Source: Winogradskyella eckloniae
GTDB lineage: Bacteria; Bacteroidota; Bacteroidia; Flavobacteriales; Flavobacteriaceae
Length of the DNA stretch: 64,000 nt
Reading direction: 5' to 3'
Assembly (NCBI RefSeq): GCF_013249045.1
Contig: NZ_JABRWP010000001.1
Coordinates: forward strand, 434,001 to 498,000
Made by a program: the position numbers and the translations under genes. This document shows, in pieces, positions 1 to 9,144 of the stretch. Under the pieces are notes generated by a model, which saw only the letters and a list, made by a program, of their open reading frames with translations, did not search any database and was not told the origin of the DNA. Position 1 is the first letter of the stretch. Each line of letters opens with the position of its first letter.

Positions 1-1
1 A

Positions 2-490
2 ATTAAATCACCAATAGAATACATTGTAGGTATGGCTAACACGATACCAATGCAATTCGAAAGACCAAAAGATTTGCTGAAAATACAGAAATTACTTGGG
101 CAAATATTATTGGCACCACCAAACGTTGCTGGTTGGAAAGAAGATAAAGCATGGATTGATGCGAATACCATTATGGTGCGTTTAAAATTGCCTTCTGTGA
201 TGTTAAATAATGCTATGATTTCTTTAAAAGAAGGCGACACTAATATTAAGGCAGATTTAAAACGATTGTACTTAAAAAAGAATAAGGGAAAATTGCCATT
301 TAGAATAAAAGCAGACTGGCATAAATTTTTGTCAGATTTTGAAAACATTTCGCACCATGATCTCACAACTTTTATAATTCAAGGTGCTATAAATAAGGGC
401 ACTGCAGACTATATAGAAACACTGAATACATCTTCTAAAAAAGAATATTGCATTCAATTAATGTCATTGCCAGAATATCAAATGTGCTAA
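2..490 (+). CDS. DUF1800 family protein, C-terminal part (5' end outside window)
   Basis: The reading frame is open from base 2, so the gene begins upstream; the ATG at 32 is internal. The 162 visible residues show the DUF1800 C-terminal signatures: IKSPIEYIVGM, then LLAPPNVAGWK and KAWIDANT. DUF1800 proteins are large secreted proteins of unknown biochemical role, almost always encoded beside a DUF1501 gene, and that is the case here with a gap of 13 bp. The pairing supports the family call and suggests the two are co-transcribed and act together outside the cytoplasm. No catalytic function can be named. Confidence 0.9.
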   Translation: MKSPIEYIVGMANTIPMQFERPKDLLKIQKLLGQILLAPPNVAGWKEDKAWIDANTIMVRLKLPSVMLNNAMISLKEGDTNIKADLKRLYLKKNKGKLPFRIKADWHKFLSDFENISHHDLTTFIIQGAINKGTADYIETLNTSSKKEYCIQLMSLPEYQMC

Positions 491-503
491 AGGAACTACT
501 GTT

Positions 504-1691
504 ATGGATAGACGAAAATTTTTAAAGAATTCAGCCCTTGCGAGCAGCCTATTTTTTGTTCCGAATTTTGTAAAAGCGTTTGAAACAGTGGCTACAGAAC
601 AACTAGGATATAAACGATTAGTTATTGTTCAATTAGCAGGTGGAAATGATGGATTAAATACCATTATACCTTATAACAATGATGTGTATTATAATGCGCG
701 CCCAAGATTAGCTATTTCAAAAGACATTATAAAATTAAATGATGATTTGGGTTTTCATCCAAGTCTAAAGCCTTTGCGCTCGTTATTTGATAATGGCGAG
801 TTGTCTATCATCAATAATGTTGGGTATCCTAATCCTGTAAGGTCGCACTTTAGGTCAATGGATATTTGGCATACGGCAAGTGGGTCAGATGAATATTTAC
901 AAACCGGTTGGTTGGGCCGTTATTTAGATCAATACGGTAAAAAGCCATATAACGCCATAGAACTAGATGAGCAACTCAGTTTAGCCATGAAAGGAGAACA
1001 CTTTAATGGAATTGCTACAAACGATTATAATGTATTGTATAAAACAGCACAAGATCCTTATTTTAAAAATGTAATTAATCACTATAACGATGCACATTTA
1101 AGTGAACATAATTTAGGGTACTTATATCAAACTATGATTGAGGCAACGTCTTCTGCCAAATATATTTTTGAAAAAACAACTGTAAAATCCTCAAATGAAG
1201 ATTACCCTCAAAACAATTTTGCAAAGCAACTAAAAAATGTAGCCCAATTCATCAATTCTGGTTTAGATACAAAGGTGTTTTATGCCTCTTTAGGTGGGTT
1301 TGATACACATGCCAATCAAACTAACAAACAAGCAAAATTATTGTCTCAATATGCAGATAGCGTTTCGGCTTTTGTAAAAGATCTAAAACAGAATAATACG
1401 TACGAGAATACTTTAATCTTAACCTTTTCGGAATTTGGCAGACGTGTGAAACAAAATGCTGCTGATGGCACAGATCATGGAGCGGCAAACAATGTTTTTG
1501 TTATTGGTAAAAACTTAAAACACGCTGGTGTCTATAATAGCTTGGCTAGTTTAAGTAATTTAGATTCTAATGGCGATTTAAAATATAGTATAGATTTTAG
1601 ATCTATTTATGCTACGATATTAACGAAATGGATGAATGTATCAGCAGAAGGTATTATTCCATCACAGCAGAAACAGCTGAATTTTATTTAA
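504..1691 (+). CDS. DUF1501 family protein with twin-arginine-like signal
   Basis: 395 aa. The N-terminus MDRRKFLKNSALASS has a twin-arginine followed by a hydrophobic stretch, as expected for a Tat-exported protein. The mature part has DUF1501 features: LVIVQLAGGNDGLNTIIPY near residues 38-56, a GFDTHANQ segment and TFSEFGRRV in the C-terminal half. DUF1501 is related to the alkaline phosphatase/sulfatase fold, but its substrate is not established. It directly follows the DUF1800 gene, the usual partner, and an inverted repeat just after the stop probably ends the transcript. Confidence 0.9.
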   Translation: MDRRKFLKNSALASSLFFVPNFVKAFETVATEQLGYKRLVIVQLAGGNDGLNTIIPYNNDVYYNARPRLAISKDIIKLNDDLGFHPSLKPLRSLFDNGELSIINNVGYPNPVRSHFRSMDIWHTASGSDEYLQTGWLGRYLDQYGKKPYNAIELDEQLSLAMKGEHFNGIATNDYNVLYKTAQDPYFKNVINHYNDAHLSEHNLGYLYQTMIEATSSAKYIFEKTTVKSSNEDYPQNNFAKQLKNVAQFINSGLDTKVFYASLGGFDTHANQTNKQAKLLSQYADSVSAFVKDLKQNNTYENTLILTFSEFGRRVKQNAADGTDHGAANNVFVIGKNLKHAGVYNSLASLSNLDSNGDLKYSIDFRSIYATILTKWMNVSAEGIIPSQQKQLNFI

Positions 1692-1701
1692 GGACTAAAA
1701 A

Positions 1702-1747
1702 AAACCTTGTTTCAATTTTAGCTTTTCGCGTCATAGAAACAAGGTTT
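1702..1747. terminator. Strong hairpin after the DUF1501 gene
   Basis: AAACCTTGTTTC (1702-1713) is perfectly complementary to GAAACAAGGTTT (1736-1747), giving a 12-bp stem with a 22-nt loop. It begins 10 bp after the stop codon. There is no long T-run after the right arm, so it may end transcription weakly or protect the 3' end rather than act as a classical intrinsic terminator. Confidence 0.5.
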
Positions 1748-1905
1748 AGTAATTGATTAATAGCCCTACAAAGATGTATAATTAATTCATTGGTGGGCAA
1801 ATTTTTTGATGAATGGTTAAAAAAAATGTATAATCAGTAGGGTTTTTAGAGGGTTCTCGACAAGACGCAAAAAACAAGGTTGAAAAATGGGTTATTTCCG
1901 ATAAA

Positions 1906-3039
1906 CTAACTGTATTTTACTTTTCTAATAATTCTCATGGTCTCTTTATAGGATGTGTAGAGGTCTGAATTGTAGTCTTTTATGTACGGTTTTAAGATTT
2001 CTAATTTTACTAATGCATCCTTAAATCCGTTGAGATAACAGATTAAATAACTGTTGCCTATATGTTTTAAATCTTCTATTTCACTGAGGTTTAATGTGTG
2101 CTTTTTTTCAAGCTTTTCTAAAATTGCGTTGTTAGCATTATATATATGATGCAATACTTTTTTATCGTATTGTGGCGGCTCAAAAATGAGATTTGTATGA
2201 ATTGAATAATGTGCGTTATTTTGAAACCGTATGATCTTTTCTTCAAGTTTATAATACTTATAAGATTTATTTAGACCTAATTTTACATATTCAATGATTT
2301 TAAAAACATCATCTGTATAAGCGATGGAAACTTCATCTAAAGCAGAATAAAATAAACGGACTTGCTCGTTTATAAGTTCTATATCTACACGAGAATAAAA
2401 AGTTTCATTTTTAACTACTTTTTTGTCTCCAGACCAGCATAATACAAAGTATTCTTTAAATACGTGATATTTAGGATGGTAATCTTGGCGTTTGTTCATA
2501 AAGTCAAAAACACCATCAAGCATGAGTTTAATGTTGTTTTGGGCATGATTTTCTATGGCAGTAACAATTGTAGAGTTAACGTCTGTGATGTTTACCTCAA
2601 TTCCTTTTGGCATACTTATGCTGCCATCTCTAAAAAACGTTGAGCCTCCTTTGTATTTCCAAATTGTTTTTTTTAGTGATGTTGTTTCGTTATTAGGTCT
2701 AATGGTTACAAGGCCTACGACTTTGTCATCTGGTAAGTGCGGAAAAGAAATGTTTTCGTATTGTACATTAGGCGGATTATTGAGATAAGCATTTATAAGA
2801 TTTTGAATTTTGCTGTCGTCAAAAAAATCTACACCTATAATCTTATTGTCTTCATCCTTAACGCCAATGACAATATAGGAGTTGTTTTTAGGGTTGCTAT
2901 TAGATAGCGCGCAAACATGTTTTAAAAATTTACCTTTTCCTTCTTTATGACTAATATCGATTTTTCTCTTTTTATCATAAAAACTGTTCTCATCGTTGTG
3001 AGCAAGTAAATTTTTTATGAGTAGTCTTTTATTAATCAT
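1906..3039 (-). CDS. AlbA_2/Schlafen-type domain protein
   Basis: 377 aa. Residues about 30-150 resemble the AlbA_2 (Schlafen, formerly AAA_4) domain: an acidic/basic entry (DISHKEGKGKFLKHVCALSNSN), a core strand NNSYIVIGVKDEDNKIIGVD, and a later segment KGGSTFFRDGS. The remaining about 220 residues are rich in aromatic and charged residues and match nothing I know. Such proteins are usually annotated as ATP-binding or nucleic-acid-binding regulators and sometimes sit in defence loci, but no defence partner is visible here. It is followed on the same strand only by the gene's own end. Function beyond the domain is unknown. Confidence 0.7.
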   Translation of the reverse strand: MINKRLLIKNLLAHNDENSFYDKKRKIDISHKEGKGKFLKHVCALSNSNPKNNSYIVIGVKDEDNKIIGVDFFDDSKIQNLINAYLNNPPNVQYENISFPHLPDDKVVGLVTIRPNNETTSLKKTIWKYKGGSTFFRDGSISMPKGIEVNITDVNSTIVTAIENHAQNNIKLMLDGVFDFMNKRQDYHPKYHVFKEYFVLCWSGDKKVVKNETFYSRVDIELINEQVRLFYSALDEVSIAYTDDVFKIIEYVKLGLNKSYKYYKLEEKIIRFQNNAHYSIHTNLIFEPPQYDKKVLHHIYNANNAILEKLEKKHTLNLSEIEDLKHIGNSYLICYLNGFKDALVKLEILKPYIKDYNSDLYTSYKETMRIIRKVKYS

Positions 3040-3069
3040 TATGGTTTAGTAGAAAACGAGACCTCGTAA

Positions 3070-3698
3070 TTAAAGCATTTCTATTTCTTTAGTTAAGTTG
3101 CTGCGTGCTTGTTTTTCAAATTGCGTTTTAAACTGTTCTGTTAAATATAACCTATCTCTTTTAAGGAATTGTTGAAGTATTTTTTTTCGTCCTGAGTTGT
3201 ATATGATGTTTGGGTAATTTTTATATTCTTGTCTTATCTTTTTAAGATACACATTGTAAGTTGCCCAATCTGTTCCTAAAATTGATAAATCTAAATCGAG
3301 TAAAACGGCATTGTCGTTAGTTTTAGAGCACTGTACCTCGTGTGCTTTTGTAGACATGATGAGTTTTTTTATGTTTTTATAGAAAATGCATCAATATCGA
3401 ATGATTTTAATGCTTTTTCTGCAAAATTTGCGCTTTTTTCCTCGTTGTTGTTTTTTGTAGAACTATATATTATATCATGGTACCAAATGGCAAATTTGAG
3501 CTGGTCTAATGCTTCAATTTCAGTTTTAACTTGGTCGAGCAGAATAAACATGTGATGCAAATGTGCAAGGTTGTGGTAATACCTATTCTTAGAGGAGTAA
3601 TGCGTTTCAATATCATGCCAAGACGCTGCAATAATTTGCTTGTCTTCGGTGTATTTTGAAGATAATTGCGTCCATTGGTATTTTAATTTTGTTTCCAT
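3070..3698 (-). pseudogene. HD-domain phosphohydrolase-like gene split by a one-base frameshift
   Basis: Two consecutive minus-strand frames (3369-3698, 109 aa; 3070-3357, 95 aa) make up one protein of about 210 aa of the predicted metal-dependent HD phosphohydrolase family. The first part holds NRYYHNLAHLHHM and IWYHDIIYS, likely metal ligands. The second begins in the middle of a conserved helix (LIMSTKAHE) and continues with LLDLDLSILG. Reading through shows that adding one A in the A5 run just before the stop near 3369-3377 restores the frame as SIKNIKKLIMSTKAHE. This is either a real inactivating deletion, a slippage site, or a sequence error. The presumed start is ATG at 3698. It lies upstream of the AlbA_2 gene and downstream of the aldo/keto reductase gene. 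Confidence 0.8.
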
Positions 3699-3748
3699 TA
3701 AATTTTAAGTACCAGCATAGAAAAATACTATTTTATTTCAATTCTTTT

Positions 3749-4612
3749 TTACGGAACTTTATGTCCTTGGGCAGCTACTAAAATTAAAAACCAATCTTCT
3801 AAATCTAATGTTATGGAAGCTGCTTTAACGGCTTGTTTTATCCGTTCTTTTGTAGTGGTGCCTATCACTGGGTGAATATGAGCAGGATGCTTTAAGATCC
3901 ATGCAAGTAACAATTGGTCTTCCGTGGCATTATATTTATCCATTAAAAGGCCTAGTTGTTTGTGTATGCGCCTCGTTTGCTCTGTATCTTCTCTAAATAC
4001 TGAGCCTAAAGGTGACCAAGCCATAGGTTTAATACCATTGGTAGTCATAAAATCTAATGTTCCATTATGCATAGCAGTATGTGCTGTTAATGAAAATTCA
4101 ATCTGATTTACATTAATATCTGTGCGTAAGCCTATCATATCCATTTGAGAAGGTGTAAAATTAGAAACACCAAAATCTCTAATTTTGCCATCTTTTTTTA
4201 AGACAGTAATAGCATCGGCAATCTCCTCGGCAACCATTAAAGGGCTAGGTCTATGTAATAGTAATAAATCTAAATAATCGGTTTTGAGATGCTTAAGAGA
4301 GTTTTCAACTGACCAAATAATATAGTCTTTACTATAATTATAGTGTTTTACGGTGTTTTGGCGATTGTCGCAAACATATTGAATACCGCATTTAGAAATG
4401 AGTTGAATATCCTCACGCTTTAATCCAGATTCTGAAAATGCTTTTCCAAAATCAGTTTCAGTTGTATATGCGCCATAAATATCAGCATGGTCAAAGCTTG
4501 TAATTTGGTTTTCTACGCAGAAATTCATTAAGGCTGCCATTTCTTTTTTTGAGAATTGTTTGCCCCAACTTCCCCAAGTCATGGTTCCTGCAATTAATCG
4601 AGAATATGTCAC
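3749..4612 (-). CDS. Aldo/keto reductase (YdhF-like)
   Basis: 287 aa cytoplasmic NADPH-dependent oxidoreductase of the TIM-barrel AKR family, close to the YdhF group. The catalytic tetrad can be placed at D41 and Y46 (in DHADIYG), K74 (LISKCG) and H120 (LLLLHRP). Further family segments are DFGVSNFTPSQM and WILKHPAHIHPVIGTT. Length is normal for the family. The natural substrate cannot be told from sequence. It is transcribed divergently from the DUF4382-like lipoprotein gene. Confidence 0.92.
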   Translation of the reverse strand: MTYSRLIAGTMTWGSWGKQFSKKEMAALMNFCVENQITSFDHADIYGAYTTETDFGKAFSESGLKREDIQLISKCGIQYVCDNRQNTVKHYNYSKDYIIWSVENSLKHLKTDYLDLLLLHRPSPLMVAEEIADAITVLKKDGKIRDFGVSNFTPSQMDMIGLRTDINVNQIEFSLTAHTAMHNGTLDFMTTNGIKPMAWSPLGSVFREDTEQTRRIHKQLGLLMDKYNATEDQLLLAWILKHPAHIHPVIGTTTKERIKQAVKAASITLDLEDWFLILVAAQGHKVP

Positions 4613-4615
4613 TTA

Positions 4616-4668
4616 GTTTTCAGTTTATATGGATTTTTTTGTAATTGGTGTATAAAAATACTGAAAAC
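4616..4668. promoter_or_regulatory. Inverted repeat in a divergent intergenic region
   Basis: GTTTTCAGT (4616-4624) pairs with ACTGAAAAC (4660-4668), a 9-bp inverted repeat separated by 35 bp in the gap between the divergent aldo/keto reductase and lipoprotein genes. It could be a shared operator or chance in AT-rich DNA. Confidence 0.3.
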
Positions 4669-4716
4669 ATAAAGAAATAGATATTATTGAAGAAGAATTA
4701 TTCATTATCCCAAATC

Positions 4717-5268
4717 ATGAAGCATATACAATCCATAAAATCCGTTGTTTTATTCCTAGTTATCTTAGTTAGTATGACAAGTTGTACAACAGAAGATTTA
4801 GGTAGAAGTGGTAATAAAGCTGCAGTATCTGTAAGCTTAAGAAGCACCTCTACTGACGTGTCTGAGGTGTTTTTAGATATTGAAGATGTTCAATTAAAAG
4901 TAGGTCAGAGTCCGTCAGAGTCATGGATAAGTTTAAACGCAATCAATACAGGAACACACAATATCTCGGATTTAACAGAGGCATCAGCATTACTTTTGGT
5001 AGATCATATAGAAATTGACCCAACCTATATTAACGAGGTAAAATTAGTGCTTGGCGACAACAACTTTATGAATATAAACAATGTATTGGTAAATTTAGAA
5101 CGCGATGAGAGTACTATAGCATCAAATTTAGTGCAAAGGGCGTTTGAAGGTAGTTATATTTATCAATTGATAATAGATATTGATATCGATCAATCCATAG
5201 AATTCAATGAAGCTACTAATGCCATGGTATTAAACCCGAAACTACAAACAGAAATACGAAAATTTTAG
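4717..5268 (+). CDS. DUF4382-like lipoprotein
   Basis: 183 aa from ATG 4717. A TTG 30 bp upstream (4687) is in frame, but the ATG gives a cleaner signal peptide (MKHIQSIKSVVLFLVILVSM) ending in the lipobox TSC, so the mature protein should be a lipid-anchored envelope protein. The body follows the DUF4382 pattern: VSVSLRST at the start, VFLDIEDVQLKV, a WISLN strand, NISDLTEASALLLVDHIEI and VKLVLGDNN. Function of DUF4382 is unknown; the predicted fold is an all-beta domain. It stands alone before the moxR/bat operon. Confidence 0.7.
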   Translation: MKHIQSIKSVVLFLVILVSMTSCTTEDLGRSGNKAAVSVSLRSTSTDVSEVFLDIEDVQLKVGQSPSESWISLNAINTGTHNISDLTEASALLLVDHIEIDPTYINEVKLVLGDNNFMNINNVLVNLERDESTIASNLVQRAFEGSYIYQLIIDIDIDQSIEFNEATNAMVLNPKLQTEIRKF

Positions 5269-5464
5269 TATTAATTAACCTTAATCTATAATTAAATCAT
5301 AAAATGAGTGATACTTCGGTGTGACTCTTTTTTTTTAACCAATTGTTAACAGCATCTAAGAAAAAAATTTAACATTTTGCATCCTCTAAAATATTAACAA
5401 GCCAATTATTGCAAAATAAGCAATATGGTAATATAATAGTGTTGTTCTTAAACCCTTTAAAGTA

Positions 5465-6466
5465 ATGGAAGAAACGAGTACAGTTGACATTAAGTCAATT
5501 AATGAAAAGATAGAAAAAGAAAGTGCATTTGTAGATTTATTAACCTTAGAAATGAATAAGGTTATCGTTGGACAAAAGCACATGGTAGAGCGATTGCTTA
5601 TAGGTTTGTTAGGTCAAGGTCATATACTATTAGAAGGTGTACCTGGTTTAGCAAAAACTTTAGCTATTAATACATTGTCTAAAGCAATCGATGCTAGTTT
5701 TAGTAGAATACAATTTACTCCAGATTTATTGCCTGCCGATGTTGTCGGAACATTAATTTTTAATATGAAGGAGAATGACTTCACTATTAAAAAAGGACCA
5801 ATTTTCGCCAATTTTGTATTAGCAGATGAGATTAACAGAGCACCTGCAAAAGTACAATCTGCTTTGCTAGAGGCTATGCAAGAAAAACAAGTGACCATTG
5901 GAGATGAAACCTTTGTGTTAGATAAGCCGTTTTTGGTTATGGCAACAATGAATCCTGTAGAGCAAGAAGGAACTTACCCTTTGCCAGAAGCACAAGTGGA
6001 TCGTTTTATGCTAAAAACAGTTATAGATTATCCAAAAATTGAAGAAGAGCAAATGATTGTAAGAGCCAATTTAAAAGGATCTTATGAAAAAGTGAATCCA
6101 GTAGTTTCTGTGGCTCAGATATTAAGTGCTCAAAAATCAGTAAGAGAAGTTTATATGGACGAAAAAATTGAGAAATACATTCTCGATATAATTTTCGCAA
6201 CACGTTATCCAGAAAAATATAGACTTGCGGATTTAAAACCTTTAATTTCATTTGGTGCATCACCTCGTGGTAGTATTAATTTAGCCACAGCAGCTAAATG
6301 TTATGCATTTATAAAACGCAGAGGTTACGTTATACCAGAAGATGTTCGTGCAGTAGTGCATGATGTGCTGAGACACAGAATAGGAATTACCTACGAAGCC
6401 GAAGCAGAAAATGTGACTTCAGAAGACATCATTAATAAGATCGTAAACGAAATCGAAGTACCATAA
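5465..6466 (+). CDS. moxR: MoxR-family AAA+ ATPase
   Basis: 333 aa. The Walker A motif GVPGLAKT spans residues 58-65, the Walker B motif LADEINRAP has D121/E122, and sensor and arginine-finger regions follow (MNPVEQEGTYPLPEAQVDRF). MoxR ATPases are chaperone-like and act with von Willebrand A-domain proteins, for example inserting metals or assembling envelope complexes. It is the first gene of the bat cluster here, which is the standard Bacteroidota order, and a DUF58 gene follows 98 bp downstream. Confidence 0.95.
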   Translation: MEETSTVDIKSINEKIEKESAFVDLLTLEMNKVIVGQKHMVERLLIGLLGQGHILLEGVPGLAKTLAINTLSKAIDASFSRIQFTPDLLPADVVGTLIFNMKENDFTIKKGPIFANFVLADEINRAPAKVQSALLEAMQEKQVTIGDETFVLDKPFLVMATMNPVEQEGTYPLPEAQVDRFMLKTVIDYPKIEEEQMIVRANLKGSYEKVNPVVSVAQILSAQKSVREVYMDEKIEKYILDIIFATRYPEKYRLADLKPLISFGASPRGSINLATAAKCYAFIKRRGYVIPEDVRAVVHDVLRHRIGITYEAEAENVTSEDIINKIVNEIEVP

Positions 6467-6475
6467 ATAGTTGTC

Positions 6476-6561
6476 AGTACATCAGTATTCAGTAGACCGT
6501 AGTTTACTTGAATCCTGATCTGTATTAACTGCTAACTGAAGACTGCATACGGCATACTGAA
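6476..6561. repeat. TCAGTA/ACTG-rich intergenic repeat
   Basis: The gap between moxR and the DUF58 gene contains three TCAGTA units in a row (6476-6494) followed by further ACTG/CTGA-like units. TTCAGTA-GA-CCGTA (6488-6501) and TACGG-CA-TACTGAA (6548-6561) form an imperfect long-range inverted repeat that brackets the region. From memory, similar CAGT-rich spacers occur between genes in other flavobacterial genomes. No coding potential is evident. Confidence 0.55.
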
Positions 6562-6564
6562 AAA

Positions 6565-7431
6565 ATGGACACTAAAGAATTACTTAAAAAAGTACGAAAA
6601 ATAGAGATTAAGACACGTCGTCTGTCTGATCATATATTTGGAGGCGAATATCACTCGACTTTCAAAGGTCGTGGTATGACGTTTTCGGAAGTGCGTCAAT
6701 ATCAATTTGGTGATGATGTAAGAAATATAGATTGGAATGTTACTGCAAGAACCAATCAACCACATATTAAAGTGTTTGAAGAAGAGCGAGAATTAACAAT
6801 GATGCTCGTCGCAGATGTTTCTGGGAGTAAATTATTCGGAACAAAAAATCAGTTTAAAAATGATATTGTTACAGAAATCGCTGCAACTTTAGCCTTTTCA
6901 GCCACTCAAAATAATGATAAAATAGGGTTGATTTTGTTCTCAGATGAGATAGAATTATTTATTCCTCCAAAAAAAGGACGTTCTCATGTTCTTAGAATTA
7001 TTAGAGAATTATTAGAATTTCAACCTAAAAGTAAAGCCACTAATGTCGCAGAAGCATTAAAGTTTTTGTCTAACGTACTGAAGAAAAAAGCTATTGTTTT
7101 TGTGCTTTCAGATTTCTTTGCAGATGACTATAAACACAATTTAAAAATAGCAGCAGGACGACACGATATTACAGGAATTAGAATTTACGATAAACATGAA
7201 ACCGAAATTCCTAATATTGGTATGGTACAGATGGAAGATGAAGAAACAGGTGAGTTAATTTTAGTAAACACGGCATCTAAGAAAGTAAGACAAAATTATA
7301 GCAAATACTACCAAGAAAAGGTACATTATTTTAAAGATAGTTTTGCAAAATCAGGCTCAGGAGCTATTGATTGTCGCGTAGATGAAAGTTATGTAAAAAA
7401 ACTGTTAGGCTATTTTAAACAAAGAGGATAA
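6565..7431 (+). CDS. DUF58 domain protein (VWA-like), bat operon
   Basis: 288 aa cytoplasmic protein. It carries the DUF58 hallmark QYQFGDDVRNIDWNVTAR (residues about 44-62) and a von Willebrand A-like metal site DVSGS (D84-S88). DUF58 proteins are encoded next to MoxR ATPases and are thought to be their partner or adaptor. The position between moxR and the bat genes is the conserved flavobacterial arrangement. Confidence 0.93.
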   Translation: MDTKELLKKVRKIEIKTRRLSDHIFGGEYHSTFKGRGMTFSEVRQYQFGDDVRNIDWNVTARTNQPHIKVFEEERELTMMLVADVSGSKLFGTKNQFKNDIVTEIAATLAFSATQNNDKIGLILFSDEIELFIPPKKGRSHVLRIIRELLEFQPKSKATNVAEALKFLSNVLKKKAIVFVLSDFFADDYKHNLKIAAGRHDITGIRIYDKHETEIPNIGMVQMEDEETGELILVNTASKKVRQNYSKYYQEKVHYFKDSFAKSGSGAIDCRVDESYVKKLLGYFKQRG

Positions 7432-7446
7432 AAGGATTTTAGATTT

Positions 7447-9144
7447 ATGACATACAATAGTATATATAAAAATACAAGCACTGAAGGCATGCGTCATTGG
7501 ACTTGTCATTTTGGCTTGTTTTCAATACTATTTTTTTTAGGTACTCTTTTCTCTTTTTCGCAAGTGACTTCCGAGATTGACACCACAAAGATTAGAATTG
7601 GTGAACAAATCAATTATAAAATTAATGTAGAAGCAGATTCTCTATCCTTGGTGGTTTTTCCAGAAGGGCAAACATTTTCGCCTTTAGAAGCTGTAGAGGC
7701 TTTACAAATAGACACCACAAAACACAATGCGAAATTTTTATTATCTCGTATTTACAAACTCACGCAATTTGATTCTGGTGCATATACCATTCCAAGGCAA
7801 AAAATTATAATAGACGAGAAACCCTTCTTTACAGATTCTTTAAAGGTAGAAGTTCATACAGTAGAGGTAGATACATCTAAACAAAAACTCTATGACATTA
7901 AACCAATTATAGAAGTTGAGAAAAGCACAAGCAATTGGTGGAAATGGCTTTTAATTACGTTGGCAATAATAGCATTAGTTGCATTTTTATTGTATTGGAT
8001 TATCTGGCGAAAAAAACCATTAACAGAAGAAGCTAAAATCGCGCTATTGCCACCATACGATCGCGCAAAATTGGCGATTAAAAAACTAGATGAAAGTGAA
8101 TATTTAGTGCGTGAGGAGGTCAAAGAATATTATTCAGAATTAACTTATATCATCAGAAAATATTTAGATGAAAAAGTTTACGATAGAGCATTAGAAAGTA
8201 CTACAGGAGAACTTATTAAGAGATTAAATCTATTAAAAGACGGCAACCAGATTCCGTTATCTAAGGAAACGATATTACATATAGAATCGATATTACAACG
8301 TGCCGATTTAGTAAAATTTGCAAAATCAGCACCAGATATTGAATTAGCCAAAATGGATAGTATTACCATTGATAAAGCTATAGACCATGTTAAAACGAGT
8401 TTGCCAGAACCAAGTGAAGAGGAAAAATTATTAGATCAGAAATATAAAGAAGAACAAGAACGCAAGAAGAAGCGTAAAAAAATCTGGATTACAGTCGGTA
8501 TTTCCGTGTTTTTAATCGTAGCAACTTTAGTTGGATTTGGAGCTAAATATGGTTTTGAATATGTAAAAGACACTATAATTGGGCACGAAAGTAAAGCGCT
8601 CTTAGAAGGGAAATGGGTAAAAAGTGCATATGGATATCCACCTATTTGGATAGAAACACCAAAGGTTTTAAAACGAGAAGAGGTTAAATTACCAGAAGCT
8701 TTAGAAGGCAAAGCCAAAATGAGTGTGTTTGGTTATGGTAGTCTTATAGAACGCTTCTATATTCTTACGAGTACAACCTTGTTAAATAAGCCAGAAAGCG
8801 AAAATCCAGATGAGCAAAAAGCTATAAATATTGAAACCGTTGTAGAAGGTAATTTAAAATCGTGGGAAGCCAGTGGTGTTGAAAATATTATAACCAAAAA
8901 CGAAAAATTTGTAACACCAAATGGCGCAGAAGGTGTTAAAACCTATGGAACAGCACAGTTCCCTGGATTAACACCAAATAGTTTTGAAAAAGGAGAATAC
9001 ACACTATTTAGTTTTACAACAGAAAACGTTATTCAACAGGTCGTTTTAATTTGGAGAACAGATGATACTTATGCTGAAGATATTATAGAGCGTATTACGG
9101 ATTCTATTGAGTTAAAACCAACAGAAGAAGAAAAAGAGAACTAA
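7447..9144 (+). CDS. BatD-like membrane protein with extra C-terminal domain
   Basis: 565 aa. An N-terminal hydrophobic signal near residues 20-38 ends at FSFSQ. An Ig-like beta region (IGEQINYKINVEADS) follows, then a transmembrane helix WWKWLLITLAIIALVAFLLYW near residue 165, a cytoplasmic helical region (YYSELTYIIRKYLDEKV, shared with BatD C-termini), a basic patch KKKRKK, a second membrane helix near 345 and a C-terminal segment of about 180 residues. The start could also be ATG 7489. It overlaps batA by one base (TAATG), so translation is likely coupled. It belongs to the bat complex; the exact role is unknown. Confidence 0.8.
   Translation: MTYNSIYKNTSTEGMRHWTCHFGLFSILFFLGTLFSFSQVTSEIDTTKIRIGEQINYKINVEADSLSLVVFPEGQTFSPLEAVEALQIDTTKHNAKFLLSRIYKLTQFDSGAYTIPRQKIIIDEKPFFTDSLKVEVHTVEVDTSKQKLYDIKPIIEVEKSTSNWWKWLLITLAIIALVAFLLYWIIWRKKPLTEEAKIALLPPYDRAKLAIKKLDESEYLVREEVKEYYSELTYIIRKYLDEKVYDRALESTTGELIKRLNLLKDGNQIPLSKETILHIESILQRADLVKFAKSAPDIELAKMDSITIDKAIDHVKTSLPEPSEEEKLLDQKYKEEQERKKKRKKIWITVGISVFLIVATLVGFGAKYGFEYVKDTIIGHESKALLEGKWVKSAYGYPPIWIETPKVLKREEVKLPEALEGKAKMSVFGYGSLIERFYILTSTTLLNKPESENPDEQKAINIETVVEGNLKSWEASGVENIITKNEKFVTPNGAEGVKTYGTAQFPGLTPNSFEKGEYTLFSFTTENVIQQVVLIWRTDDTYAEDIIERITDSIELKPTEEEKEN

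Noticed and set aside
4687-4716. TTG start for the DUF4382-like gene
   Set aside because: The ATG at 4717 gives a normal lipoprotein signal; the extra 10 residues spoil it.
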